A DNA stretch of 64,000 nucleotides, taken from positions 32,293,408-32,357,407 of the forward strand of contig JASEVX010000006.1 in the NCBI GenBank assembly GCA_031761405.1, read 5' to 3'. The notes under the pieces were generated by a model. The model saw nothing but the letters and a program-made list of their open reading frames with translations, did no database searches and had not been told where the DNA came from. Both the position numbers and the translations under genes were made by a program. This document shows positions 10,486 to 19,877 of the stretch, piece after piece; position 1 is the first letter of the stretch, and each line of letters begins with the position of its first letter. Source of the DNA: Serripes groenlandicus. Taxonomy: Eukaryota > Mollusca > Bivalvia > Cardiida > Cardiidae.

Positions 10486-10806
10486 AGATAACAATTTATT
10501 TTTAGCGCTATATGACGTTTTTATTCAACGATAACGAGGCTTGTATCTTTGTTGACGACATCGGAAAGCGGAAAATGCCCACAAAATAAATCAAAGCGCT
10601 CAAAGCGCTGAAGGTATAGGGGCATATGTAAGGTGAACAGATATAGTATAGTTTTATGGACAAACATTGTTGAAAAAATGTCTCATCGGCTGTAAACAAA
10701 CTAAACAAAAGAATGTTCGGAAGAACAATAATAAACAAACAGCCGAGGAGCGACCCTTTTAAGTACAATATTTCTTGTTCAGTGCTTATAAATGACAGAC
10801 AATCTA

Positions 10807-11290
10807 AAGCATGCTAGAGTTATGCTTCTTATGTACTGCACATCTGCAGGGCATAAGTTACCTATAAACCAAGTTTGAAATTGTATTGAGACAATGGCCG
10901 AAGAAAAAGCATGAACAATAGAGATAACACTTAAAAAACCCAGATCAGATTTATGTTCGAAACATTGTATTGTTCTTCTGTAAACTAAGCTTGGAAAGCC
11001 TCTCATAAACGAACAAGAGCCTTCCACGGAACACATGTGTTGCATATTGCGAAAGTCATATAATAAGTGAGAATATAGAAGGATAAACACAAATACGCAC
11101 TCCAAAACAGCATGCTAGAGCTATGGTTATTGTGTACTCAACGTCTGCAGGTCACAAGTTAGCTATAAACCAAGTTTGAAATTGATACAATGGAAATTTA
11201 TTGAGGCAATGGCCAAACTAAATAAGAAAAAATAGAGATAAATCCTAAAATAAGCAGACCATAGTTATGTTCATAGTATTTTTCCATTCT
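10807..11290. repeat. Diverged direct duplication
   Basis: Segments near 10807-10990 and 11108-11290 share GCATGCTAGAG, GTCTGCAGG or ATCTGCAGG, and TATAAACCAAGTTTGAAATTG in the same order. Nothing coding was recognised. Confidence 0.6.
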
Positions 11291-11299
11291 ACTAATCAC

Positions 11300-12140
11300 C
11301 AGATATAAGTGTGACCACTTTTAAATGAATCTTGACATTTTGACCAAATAATGCAAACCGTTAACAGCCGTCCGGACGACTGATGATTAATCTATAATGG
11401 CATACCAGCTTAATAGACAGACAACACACACAGTATTGATTACAGAAGACTTGTTTCGATGCGTCAAGATACGTCTGTGTATGGGAAAGGATTAACATGT
11501 TTTGGTACTGGTAATGTTTTTGTTATCTCACATGAGCCGCATCTAGCGATTTTAGAATTTAATTGAATAGCCTAATAAGAAATCAAAGCACTGAAAGTGC
11601 TGTGGGACGGTACCCATTGTATGAGGGGGGAAAAGATGGTCAACTGTTCCATGTTTTGGAAAGTTACAACACAAGTCACATAATTTAAAAAAATGTAAAC
11701 AAAAAAGCAGAAATGCATACAGTTCAAACATTTATTTAAGACAGGGTTAACCTTATTTCCAGAGATCTATAATTAAACTCTTGAACTGTAGACAGTAGAT
11801 ACAGTTAGATAAACAAACACATTTGTGATAGGTAATTTATCACATGGATAAACTCTACAGCAGATGATTTGAAAATGTTTAACTAAAGATACTGGTAAAT
11901 CTGTATTGATGAAACTAAAAGTGAATAAAACATTGAGAAAACTGTCAAAATTTCTCATACCATCCATCTGTTGAAGATTAGACAACATGTATCTGTAGTG
12001 TAGAAAGGGTAAAATAGTACCTATAGCAAAGCTATTTATTATCTATAGTATCTAAAGAATCAACTTAATATTAACACTCTTAGTAAAGAGTCACAGCAAG
12101 GAACATTTGAGAGAAATGTGGTGACTAGAGTGTGTACAAA
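11300..12140. other. AT-rich, no clear feature
   Basis: No coding motif, RNA or repeat unit was recognised. Confidence 0.4.
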
Positions 12141-12144
12141 ATAG

Positions 12145-13060
12145 TTCTCAATATTGGCCTAGTGACCTAGTTTTTAGCCAGACCATATTCGAAGTTAGCC
12201 TAAATATCATCAAGATAAACATTCTGGTAAAGTTTCATCATGCTAGAGTTAAAAACATGGCTTCCAGATCATTAATTAACAAGATTTTTCTTAAATATGA
12301 TCAAGGGACCTAATTTTTGACTCCACATGACCAATAGTCTAAAATGGCCTGTATATCATCAAGAAAAACTGTCTGACAAAGTTTCAAGCCGCTAAAGTCA
12401 AAATTGTGGTCTCTTAAGTGTTAAATCAAGATTGTCCTACAACTTGGCATAGTGACCTAATTTTTTAACAAACATTACCCATATTCAAAATAAATATAAT
12501 AAAAACAATCATTCTGACAAAGTTTCAGCATGCTCAAGCTAAAAGTGCCGCTTCCAGAGTCTTAACCCTTTCCCTCATACGACAATTCTGCAGCAGACGA
12601 CTTTTAACATATTTTGTCAAATGATACAAAACCTCTATAATTGAGTGGATAACCTATGACTAAAAGTGGAAAACATTGTTGCAAAAGGAGAAATTGCTCG
12701 TTTTGAGCAATTTCTTCTTTTGTCTCTATGTTTTCAAAAAGCCATCTGCTGCAGAACGCCTCTATAATATGAGGGAAAGGGTTAACAAGATTTTCCTTCA
12801 ACTTGGCTTAGTGCCCTAATGTTTTATCCAAAATAACCAATATTTGAAATTGGCCTATCATCAAGACAAACTTTCTGACAAAGTTTCAAAATGCTCAATA
12901 CAAAAATGCAGTGTCTAGACTATAGTGTTTGGCTAAGTGACTGGATCTGACACATATTCGAACTAAGGCTAGATATCATACAAGTAAATATTCTGAGAAA
13001 GTTTCAACATGCTCAAGTAAAACATGCGGCTTCCAGAGTGTTAACTAGATTTTCCTATAA
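12145..13060. repeat. Dispersed repeat with internal ~150-bp tandem units
   Basis: Diverged units carry the recurring phrases CTAGTGACCTA, CATATTCGAA, ATATCATCAAGA, AAAGTTTCA.CATGCT, CTTCCAGAGT and TTAACAAGATTTTCCTT. The same unit builds 53952-54866. A MITE (12566-12781) sits inside it. Confidence 0.75.
12566..12781. mobile_element. Hairpin MITE inserted at TTAA (piggyBac-like)
   Basis: The element runs CCCTTTCCC...GGGAAAGGG, with an inner palindrome AAAGGAGAAATTGCTC...GAGCAATTTCTTCTTTT. It is flanked by TTAA on both sides (12562-12565 and 12782-12785). The host repeat reads CTTCCAGAGT-TTAA-CAAGATTTTCC across the insertion, and sister units elsewhere have a single TTAA there, which shows the target duplication directly. 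Confidence 0.8.
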
Positions 13061-13062
13061 TT

Positions 13063-13183
13063 TGAGCAGTCCTGCGAGCAAAACAACATTGTGGACTCTG
13101 CGTAAAGTATCGATCCGGATCAGCCTAAGCATGCCACACAGGCTTACAAGGATAGACAAATTTCACCTGTGGATTTTCTGTCA
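13063..13183. repeat. Half copy of the GAGAAAACC inverted-repeat MITE
   Basis: The sequence CGAGCAAAACAACATTGTGG..CTCTGCGTAAAGTATCGATCC matches one end of the MITEs at 31261 and 34280; the other end is lost. Confidence 0.6.
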
Positions 13184-13329
13184 AATTGACCTGTAACTTA
13201 ACCAACAATGTCCAATTCTCTAATACAACCAAAGTACATCAAAATTGATACCCGAAACATAGGCTACACTCAGCCTATTTAGTATACAATGAGAAGAAGG
13301 GTATTAGATGAACAAAATAGTTTGATTGA

Positions 13330-13592
13330 TTAATTGGGGTTTAACACCATTTTCATCAATCTTTCAGTCATATCAAGGCAGCCAGTTCAACTACTCATAT
13401 GTTTCTTGGCTTTCTCATACCAGTACTTCACACAACATACTTTCCAAGCAACTGGCTGCTTTTCCACATAGTCTGAAAGCCCATTGGTGGTAGTCATGTC
13501 AAATGTCGGAAGGAATGTAGGTCAAGCTGGTGTTCGAACTCACAACCCCTGGATTAACAGCCCGTGTCTCTACTGACTGAGCTACGGTAAAC
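13330..13592 (-). repeat. tRNA-derived SINE, second family
   Basis: On the minus strand a tRNA-like head (A box TAGCTCAGTCAGTAGAG, B box GAGTTCGAACACC) is followed by a body with CAGCCAGTTGCTTGGAAAG and a tail next to a TTGATTAATT run. A truncated copy is at 52394-52640. Confidence 0.75.
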
Positions 13593-14107
13593 TGAGTAAT
13601 AAAATAGGAAACATGCTGTACCAAAGTGAGCTTGCAAAGATATTTTCAAAGTTATCTGCTGTAGATTGGTTAAATTCGGGTAAAGTTTTTTAAAAAGAGC
13701 CTGTGATATTGTTTCCGTTCAAATATTTCTTCCAATCCTTGAAGTTTGCAAAAAAATCAACAGGTCAAAATGTACGTGTTAAAAATTTCAAACTTTTCTT
13801 CCCATTACTATGTTCAACAATTGAAAAATTGGGGACATATTTTGTACATGTAAATTCTGTTGCATGATGAGTACATATCAACTAGAATATACATAGAAAA
13901 ATATAGTAAACTGACCTTTGAATGTATATAGGCTGTAGACAATAATTATGCAATAGAAAATCTTTAAACTTTATGTCAGAAGTTAAATCTCATAATGTGC
14001 TTTTTCCTTTTGTGATCAATAATTTGATTGTGAAATTAATTCTTATTATGAACATGTACCAGTACTCTCTGGAATCTAGACAGAGAAAGCTTTGATCAGA
14101 TTTAAAA

Positions 14108-15010
14108 AACAAGAGGCCCAAGAGGGCCAGTATCGCTCCACGGCCATTAGGCAACAATTAAATCTTCAAACAGCCCCGCCCCCTGATGGCCATGTTTTTG
14201 ACCAATCAACATTGTTGAAGGAATCTGATAGAGGACCATCCTAGGAACATTTCTACAAAATTATTTGAAAATCAGCCGGAAACTTTCGGAGGAAAATATT
14301 TTTTAAGTTTTCACTATAGCCATATAAGGCAAAATAGCCCCGACCCCTGGCAGCCATAGTTATCGACCAATCAACTTGGCTTGAAGGAATCTGAAAGAGG
14401 GTCACCCAAGGAACATATCTACAAAATTATTTGAAAATCAGCCGGACACTTTCGGAGGAGAAGATTTTTTAAGTTTTCACTATAGCCATATACGGCAAAA
14501 TAGCCCCACCCTCTGACTGCCATGTTTTTCGACTAATCAACATGGCTTGAAGGATCTGATAGAGGGTCTCCCTAGGAACATTTCTACAAAATAATTTGAA
14601 AATTTGCCAAACACTTTTTGAGGTAAAGATATTTTAAGTTTTCACTATAGCCATATAATGCAAATAGCCCCGCCCCCCACCCCTGGCAACCATGTTTTTC
14701 AACCAATCGACTTGGCTTGAAGGAATCTGATAGAGGGTCACCCAAGGAACATTTCTACAAAATTATTTGGAAATCGGCCTGACACTTTCGTCGGAGAAGC
14801 TTTTTAAGTTTTCCCTACTTTTTTAATTTGGTTGCCATGGAAACCAGAATTTTGCATGGATCCAAACAATTTGAATGAATTTAGAAGAGGACATTAAGAT
14901 GCTTCCTAGGTGGTTAAGTAGGAGAAGTCGTTTGAAGCAAAAAGTTAATGCATGCACGACGGACAATTCGCCATGACATAAGCTTGACTAGCTTTCAGCC
15001 AGAGGAGCTA
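14108..15010. repeat. Dispersed repeat with four ~185-bp tandem units
   Basis: It opens with AAGAGGCCCAAGAGGGCC, a start I associate with common bivalve repeats. Four units follow, each with ATAGCCCCGCC, CATGTTTTTGACCAATCAAC, GGAACATTTCTACAAAAT and ACTTTCGGAGGAGAAGAT. It ends near GCATGCACGACGGAC. Confidence 0.75.
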
Positions 15011-15027
15011 ATTATAATATTTCAATC

Positions 15028-15165
15028 ACCCTTTCCCTCAAATAGACACTTTCTGACGCCTCTGCAGCAGACGGCTTTTTGAAAACATGGAGGCAGAGGA
15101 AGAAATTGCTCCATACGAGCAATTTCTCCTTTTGTCACAATGCTTTTTACTCCTGCCTCTTACTG
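15028..15165. repeat. Partial hairpin MITE (piggyBac-like family)
   Basis: CCCTTTCCCTC, CTGCAGCAGACGGC and the inner palindrome GAAGAAATTGCTC...GAGCAATTTCTCC are present. The right part is missing. Confidence 0.6.
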
Positions 15166-15290
15166 TTGACAAATGCTAGTAAACTTACAGTTTTACTTTT
15201 AAATTTTACATCTTAGGTCATTTAACAAACCTTTTACATCTTGGGTCATTTAACAAAACAAATGATCTGCCTGATCAAAATGATCAATGT

Positions 15291-16009
15291 GTTCACCCTG
15301 TGTGACACAATATGTAGTTCAAAATGTTCTACTTAATGTTAGTTATCATGTACAAGTGTCTTCCTGGAAGGCTGTGTTATAGCTCAAAATGATTTACTTG
15401 AATGTCTTGTTCATAGTAATTAGTTAATTACACAGTTATCTTCCTGTATTATAGTAAACAAAAACAGATCACATTGTGCATCCTTGATTCGTATTTGTGT
15501 CGTTTATATCTCCTAGATACTTGTCCTTCCATTCCGTTATTGTTTTCCGAGTTACCTTTACAAAATAAACACTTTCATTCAGAATACTTGTCACAACGAC
15601 TCGCTGCTGTTACCAGCTTTGAAGAATGTCATTAACGTAGTTTTGTTTTTGTTTTCTACCCGTTTTGTTGCGTCCAGGACTTGCCATGTTCACCCTGTGT
15701 GACACAATATGTAGTTCAAAATGATCTACTTAATGTTAGTTATCATGTACAAGTGTCTTCCTGGAAGGCTGTGTTATAGCTCAAAATGATTTACTTGAAT
15801 GTCTTGTTCATAGTAATTAGTTAATTACACAGTTATCTTCCTGTATTATACATGTAGTAAACAAAAACAGATCACATTGTGCATCCTTGATTCGTATTTG
15901 TGTCATTTATATCTCCTAGATACTTGTCCTTCCATTCCGTTATTGTTTTCCGAGTTACCTTTACAGAATAAACACTTTCATTCAGAATACTTATCACAAC
16001 GACTCGCTG
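15291..16009. repeat. Direct duplication of a ~320-bp segment
   Basis: 15291-15606 and 15688-16009 are about 95% identical by eye, both running from GTTCACCCTGTGTGACAC to GACTCGCTG. The second copy has a few extra bases (CATGTAG). The duplication covers the 3' half of the putative exon at 15959-16065. Confidence 0.85.
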
Positions 16010-16065
16010 AATCTTCTTCACAAGTAATGTTGCGTATTGTGCATTTCCGTCAACATTTCCATGAT
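15959..16065 (-). CDS. Putative exon, product not recognised
   Basis: A minus-strand open segment lies between an acceptor (TTTCGTTTCAG before 16065) and a donor (AAAG|GTAACT after 15959). It encodes about 35 residues beginning DHGNVDGNAQYATLLVKK. The left duplicate at 15291-15606 repeats only its 3' half with its donor. I recognise no family and found no partner exon in phase, so this could be chance. Confidence 0.3.
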
Positions 16066-16174
16066 CTGAAACGAAACAAAAATACATACAGTTACTGATT
16101 GCACAATAAAAATAAAATCAAGATGTGTATACATGTGACGGTAACATGTCTGCACAAAACCATTCTTTATCAAT

Positions 16175-16339
16175 CAGGGGTGGCAAAATCCATTGTCCGT
16201 ATTGCCCAGCTTGTCCCAGACCCTATGCGGACTAATAAACTTCTGTAGGAATTTACTATATAACTATCATACGGACAAGTGCAAAAAAGCATTTTGAAAA
16301 AATGGACAAGTAAGTCAAAATCATATTTCGCCACCCCTG
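16175..16339. mobile_element. 165-bp MITE, CAG...CTG ends, 5-bp target duplication
   Basis: Inverted ends CAGGGGTGGCAAAAT / ATTTCGCCACCCCTG are flanked by TCAAT on both sides (16170-16174, 16340-16344). The structure fits a non-autonomous hAT-type element of the group with 5-bp duplications. Confidence 0.75.
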
Positions 16340-16917
16340 TCAATATATATGTATGCTATGATTTGAATAATAAAATAGTCTGTTTATAATAGATACTTTG
16401 CAATTATTGATCTGCATTAAGTTATTTGGGGTTATAATGCATATGTATCCAGTGAAAACTCAGAGGAGCCTATGTATCATATTATGCAGTCTCACCAGTC
16501 TTAACTGACCATTTACATGTAATTTAGACCTAGAAACGGCGTAGCATCACTACTTTTATGTCAATATAACTTTATAAATGACGTCAAGGCAAAGTGTCAG
16601 TTAGACATGGATTCACTAGACAATTTATTTTCATATTCGGTTACGATACAGCACAGGGCGAAAAATATAAAATCCACTCCAAATTACAGTTTAATTGACA
16701 GACCTACCTCGAACGTTTTACGGATTGATGACTAAATGAACATTTTAGGCGTGCACACATTTCTTTCCTGTCAGTCTTCCTCAATATAAAACTTCATGTG
16801 TCTTTTCTCCATAATAACAATCTATCGTCAGGGCAGCTTCCTGTCAGATTTCTACTTTCATTTTGAACGGAAGTTGCAAGTTCTCCTTCGCAGAGTTGTC
16901 GTTCCTTACCATCTCTT
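16340..16917. other. Left flank of the LTR element, no clear gene
   Basis: It is AT-rich sequence containing the unoccupied-side half of the integration site. On the minus strand a consensus-like donor (TCGAG|GTAGGT near 16705) suggests a possible untranslated first exon, but nothing more can be supported. Confidence 0.3.
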
Positions 16918-16922
16918 TCAGT

Positions 16923-17143
16923 ATTGTAACTTAATTGCTACAATGTAATAACATTATAACTAAACGTTATTACTCACGGAACAGCTTTCCAACGTGGTTC
17001 TGGTCCAATGTAGTTCTTACTGGGTCTATGTCTGTGCTATATCTGAGGCCTCGATCTCGGGGAGGACGTCTTATATACACCTGATGGTCAGGTGTAAACC
17101 ACGGACCCGGAAGTCATATCCAGCGCAGATGTCGGATACAACA
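16923..17143 (-). repeat. 3' LTR of the Ty3/gypsy element
   Basis: 221 bp, starting TGTTGTATCC on the minus strand. It is identical by eye to 28226-28446. Its exact inner end is uncertain by 1-2 bases because the flanking T/A fits both repeat and target duplication; the TG...CA version would be 219 bp. Confidence 0.95.
17077..17095. promoter_or_regulatory. 19-bp palindrome beside the LTR TATA box
   Basis: ACACCTGATGGTCAGGTGT is a perfect inverted repeat with two E-box-like CACCTG/CAGGTG cores. It overlaps the edge of the TATATAAG box (minus strand, 17071-17077). The same sits at 28380-28398 in the 5' LTR, just upstream of the presumed start of transcription. Transcription-factor binding is inferred. 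Confidence 0.5.
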
Positions 17144-17157
17144 CTCCTCCCTATCCC
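17144..17157 (-). promoter_or_regulatory. Polypurine tract of the Ty3/gypsy element
   Basis: Minus strand GGGATAGGGAGGAG directly precedes the TGTTGT of the 3' LTR. It has one pyrimidine in 14. It fixes the LTR boundary at 17143. Confidence 0.85.
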
Positions 17158-17463
17158 AAAAACTGGGCCCCATCAGCTTTAATTCGCTAATCTTCTTCTC
17201 AATAATAAATAATTCGATATTTACAATATATACAATACATTTTCTCCATCATGTTGGTAATGGAGATTAATTACTCCCATCTGAAGCCGTCAGTGACTAA
17301 TGGAAAAAACTCGTACCATTTGCATGGTCAGATACTTCCATCCGCATCCGACGACCCCTAATGGGAAGATTCTTCCGTCTTTCTCAAACGGAAACATTTT
17401 TGATGGAGGGAACGTAAAGTCGTAAATTATCCCCCAATAGGTCTTCGTAGTAAAGAGGACGGA
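17158..17463 (-). other. 3' untranslated region of the element
   Basis: About 300 bp between the ORF3 stop and the polypurine tract. No ORF or obvious structure was seen. Confidence 0.5.
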
Positions 17464-19854
17464 CTACAGAGAATACAAACGGCGACCATTCTCCCTCGTC
17501 CACCCGAGAATATCAGAGACCGGGACTCCTCTTGCTGTAGCTATCATTTGGGCTACATCCCCAATGAAAATCGGGGTGTTGATAAGGGCTCGTCCCGCAT
17601 TATTTCCTGCCCTAGTGACAGGAGATAAGTAAGGCGAGTCGGTCTCCAACAGTAAACGTGACGGACGTATGGTACGCAGTGCGCCGGTCTGACTCTCGTT
17701 GAAACCAGCCACTGCCGCTGTAAACCCAAAATGACAATTCGGGAAAGTGTATGTCCACGTAGCAACGACACCAGAATCGCCGGTAAAGCAATGAAGGTGA
17801 ACTGGTTGATAACGCCCACAGGCAGCTTCAACCAGTTCCAACCCCCGGCGATATGCACTGCAATCAGACGAAGTTTTGCTCCTGAGATGCAAAACTAATA
17901 CCTGACCGGGGCAGGCGAAGCGCAATACCTTGCAAAATACTTCCTCCTGCCTCTTCCAGGTAGATACGGGCATTGTCCAATCCAGGCCTATCTCACCCAT
18001 ACCAACCGCTTCCGGACTAGCCAGAGCCCTACGGAGACTCAGAAAGTGCTCCTCCGTGAAAGCCCCAGCCTTTTTTGGGTGTACTCCAACAGTGATTTTC
18101 AGGCGTGGATCCCTCGGCGGCTCGCATGGGTACGTTTCCGGGTCACAGTAAACAGCAACCATTCCAACCAACTTAACCGGAATGAGGGGCTGCACTGGAG
18201 ATTTGTATTCCATCACAATTCGCAAAAGATCATCGCTCCGATATGATCGAAACTTACTTAGCTTTGGATTGTGCAGCACCTTCATAGCAGTCCGGTCCAG
18301 GTGAAAATGGGTATCAATAGCCTCCAATAACTCCCCACAATCCGTTATATTATTACTGGGCGTAGAGGTCATAGTGGGTGGAATAGGCAACGGCCCCTCT
18401 CCAGTACCATCAGGTGAGACCCCAGCTCTCATCTCTTCCAAGGACACACCCGTCCTCGGTCCCTGACTGCCGATGCCCTCGCCCACTCGCTCTGATAAAG
18501 ACCTGGAGCAAAGAGAAGAAGAAGCAACTGCCCCCAGCCCCGAAACCACCCGCGCCCGATCCTCCCAATTAGCCTTAAACTGACGCCTATCCATTGTAGA
18601 CAAAGAGCTCAGCAGGCTAACTAGAGGTCTCCAGTGAATAAGACAGGCCACAGAGTTTAACGGTCTTAATTTAAATTGGGCGGGAATAAGCAAGCCCTGT
18701 GCCTCAGCTAGCTTTCGCATTGCTTCTTGCGTTCGGTCAGCTATTTCGGACTGAGTAGACAGCGTTCTACGCTTATTTAAAAAGTGTAATGCCTCTCTCA
18801 AACCAGATCCAGGTCCACAGACGAGTTGTGCCAGTTCACTTATGCAGTCAAACCGCAAGCCGTGGAACTCCGGACTCATGAGCTGAGCATCTGATTCCCC
18901 ATCATTAAGTAAGGATGGTAAGTGTTTGCTCAGCACATGCCTCCGAAGACACCGCAACGACCTCTCACACGCCGGACACAAAGACGAACCCTCTTTTTTC
19001 TTAACCGTGACCGGCTGCACTGGCGTACTCTCTGGGGCTGGTTGCTGCCCCAGAAGTTGCCCGTCAACTCGTCTGATGCCCTTCGTATCCAGGGTCACTC
19101 TAAGTTCCGCGTTGATCCCCTCAACAGCCTTTGGGATCATGGATACCAGACCGGAGGAGACCAGGGTCACTCCGAGTTCCCCCTGTGCCGTAACCGTAGA
19201 TGCCTCAGGTTCGATCCTCTCAACAGCCTGTGGGATCGTTGATCCCAAACCGGAGGAGACCAAACCCATGGATTTCTTGGTTCCAGCAGCACGAATTGAT
19301 TTCCTACTACGTTTCCTACCTCTATTTTTCTTTTTTAAGGAAGGGGGATTGGAAGGACCGGGAATTTCAGGTACGGACGTAGCCTGTTCAGAAACTACCG
19401 CTGACTCTTCCAAACTTATCTTCGGTTCCTTGCAAGGAATAGGAGCGCTTAATTCAGTATGACTGTCGATCTTCTGACCGACATTCACACTGACATTGGG
19501 CAAATAGCGTATATCTTTGCACATTTGCGATCCTCCATATTCGGGTTGCGGGGGGATCACACGACTACGGAAGGATACCCCAGACCTTCTCGGAAGATGC
19601 TGATTAATCCAAGCATCATCGAAGAAGAACGTGGCATCCTTCCGGGCTCCATCCAACCACGTCCAATTACCTTGGTTCCTAGCAATACCTGCTTGTCCTT
19701 CCACCAATTTACGAAATTTCAAGGGAGGAAGTGTGTAATGCCTTTGCAGACAGTCAAACAACTCCCTGGGTCTCATTAGATGGCCTTGCTTGGTCCTAAG
19801 TTCCACCTTCGAGACCGCCTCCTCCATCCCACTACCTCCCAACTGGTTAGCCAT
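17464..19854 (-). CDS. ORF3: C2H2 finger plus TatD-family metal-dependent nuclease
   Basis: 796 residues from ATG 19854 (G at -3 and G at +4); an upstream GTG at 19872 is a less likely start. Residues 1-110 are an unrecognised domain. A basic stretch KKKNRGRKRSRK (175-186) resembles a nuclear localisation signal. A C2H2 finger has C293, C296, H306 and H311. The TatD domain fills about 512-796: H516xH518, H592 (VGVHP), E621 (GEIGLDW), H656, H688 (HLHCFTGD) and D739 (LLETDSPYLSP). All are the metal ligands and catalytic residues expected of TatD 3'-5' DNases. Residues 196-256 hold an internal duplication (LVSSGL...IP.AVE). It starts 23 nt after the Pol stop, where env sits in retroviruses. No signal peptide or membrane helix was seen. 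A host-derived DNase acquired by the element is the natural reading; its role is unknown. Confidence 0.92.
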   Translation of the reverse strand: MANQLGGSGMEEAVSKVELRTKQGHLMRPRELFDCLQRHYTLPPLKFRKLVEGQAGIARNQGNWTWLDGARKDATFFFDDAWINQHLPRRSGVSFRSRVIPPQPEYGGSQMCKDIRYLPNVSVNVGQKIDSHTELSAPIPCKEPKISLEESAVVSEQATSVPEIPGPSNPPSLKKKNRGRKRSRKSIRAAGTKKSMGLVSSGLGSTIPQAVERIEPEASTVTAQGELGVTLVSSGLVSMIPKAVEGINAELRVTLDTKGIRRVDGQLLGQQPAPESTPVQPVTVKKKEGSSLCPACERSLRCLRRHVLSKHLPSLLNDGESDAQLMSPEFHGLRFDCISELAQLVCGPGSGLREALHFLNKRRTLSTQSEIADRTQEAMRKLAEAQGLLIPAQFKLRPLNSVACLIHWRPLVSLLSSLSTMDRRQFKANWEDRARVVSGLGAVASSSLCSRSLSERVGEGIGSQGPRTGVSLEEMRAGVSPDGTGEGPLPIPPTMTSTPSNNITDCGELLEAIDTHFHLDRTAMKVLHNPKLSKFRSYRSDDLLRIVMEYKSPVQPLIPVKLVGMVAVYCDPETYPCEPPRDPRLKITVGVHPKKAGAFTEEHFLSLRRALASPEAVGMGEIGLDWTMPVSTWKRQEEVFCKVLRFACPGQVLVLHLRSKTSSDCSAYRRGLELVEAACGRYQPVHLHCFTGDSGVVATWTYTFPNCHFGFTAAVAGFNESQTGALRTIRPSRLLLETDSPYLSPVTRAGNNAGRALINTPIFIGDVAQMIATARGVPVSDILGWTRENGRRLYSL

Positions 19855-19856
19855 AT

Positions 19857-19872
19857 CTAAAAAACAGAACAC
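19857..19872 (-). promoter_or_regulatory. Candidate 3' splice site for ORF3 mRNA
   Basis: Minus strand GTGTTCTGTTTTTTAG ends two bases before the ORF3 ATG. A pyrimidine tract plus AG is a classic acceptor. Possible donors upstream are CCA|GTAAGA in the 5' LTR (about 28323) and GGG|GTAAGG-like at about 27402. Subgenomic splicing is inferred. Confidence 0.5.
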
Positions 19873-19877
19873 GGTAT

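Noticed and set aside
17464..19854. ORF3 as an env gene
   Set aside because: No signal peptide, transmembrane helix or fusion-peptide-like stretch is visible; the C-terminal third is a clear TatD nuclease.
17464..19854. ORF3 as an unrelated host gene trapped between LTRs
   Set aside because: It begins 23 nt after the Pol stop in the same orientation, lacks introns and ends just before the polypurine tract, so it belongs to the element.
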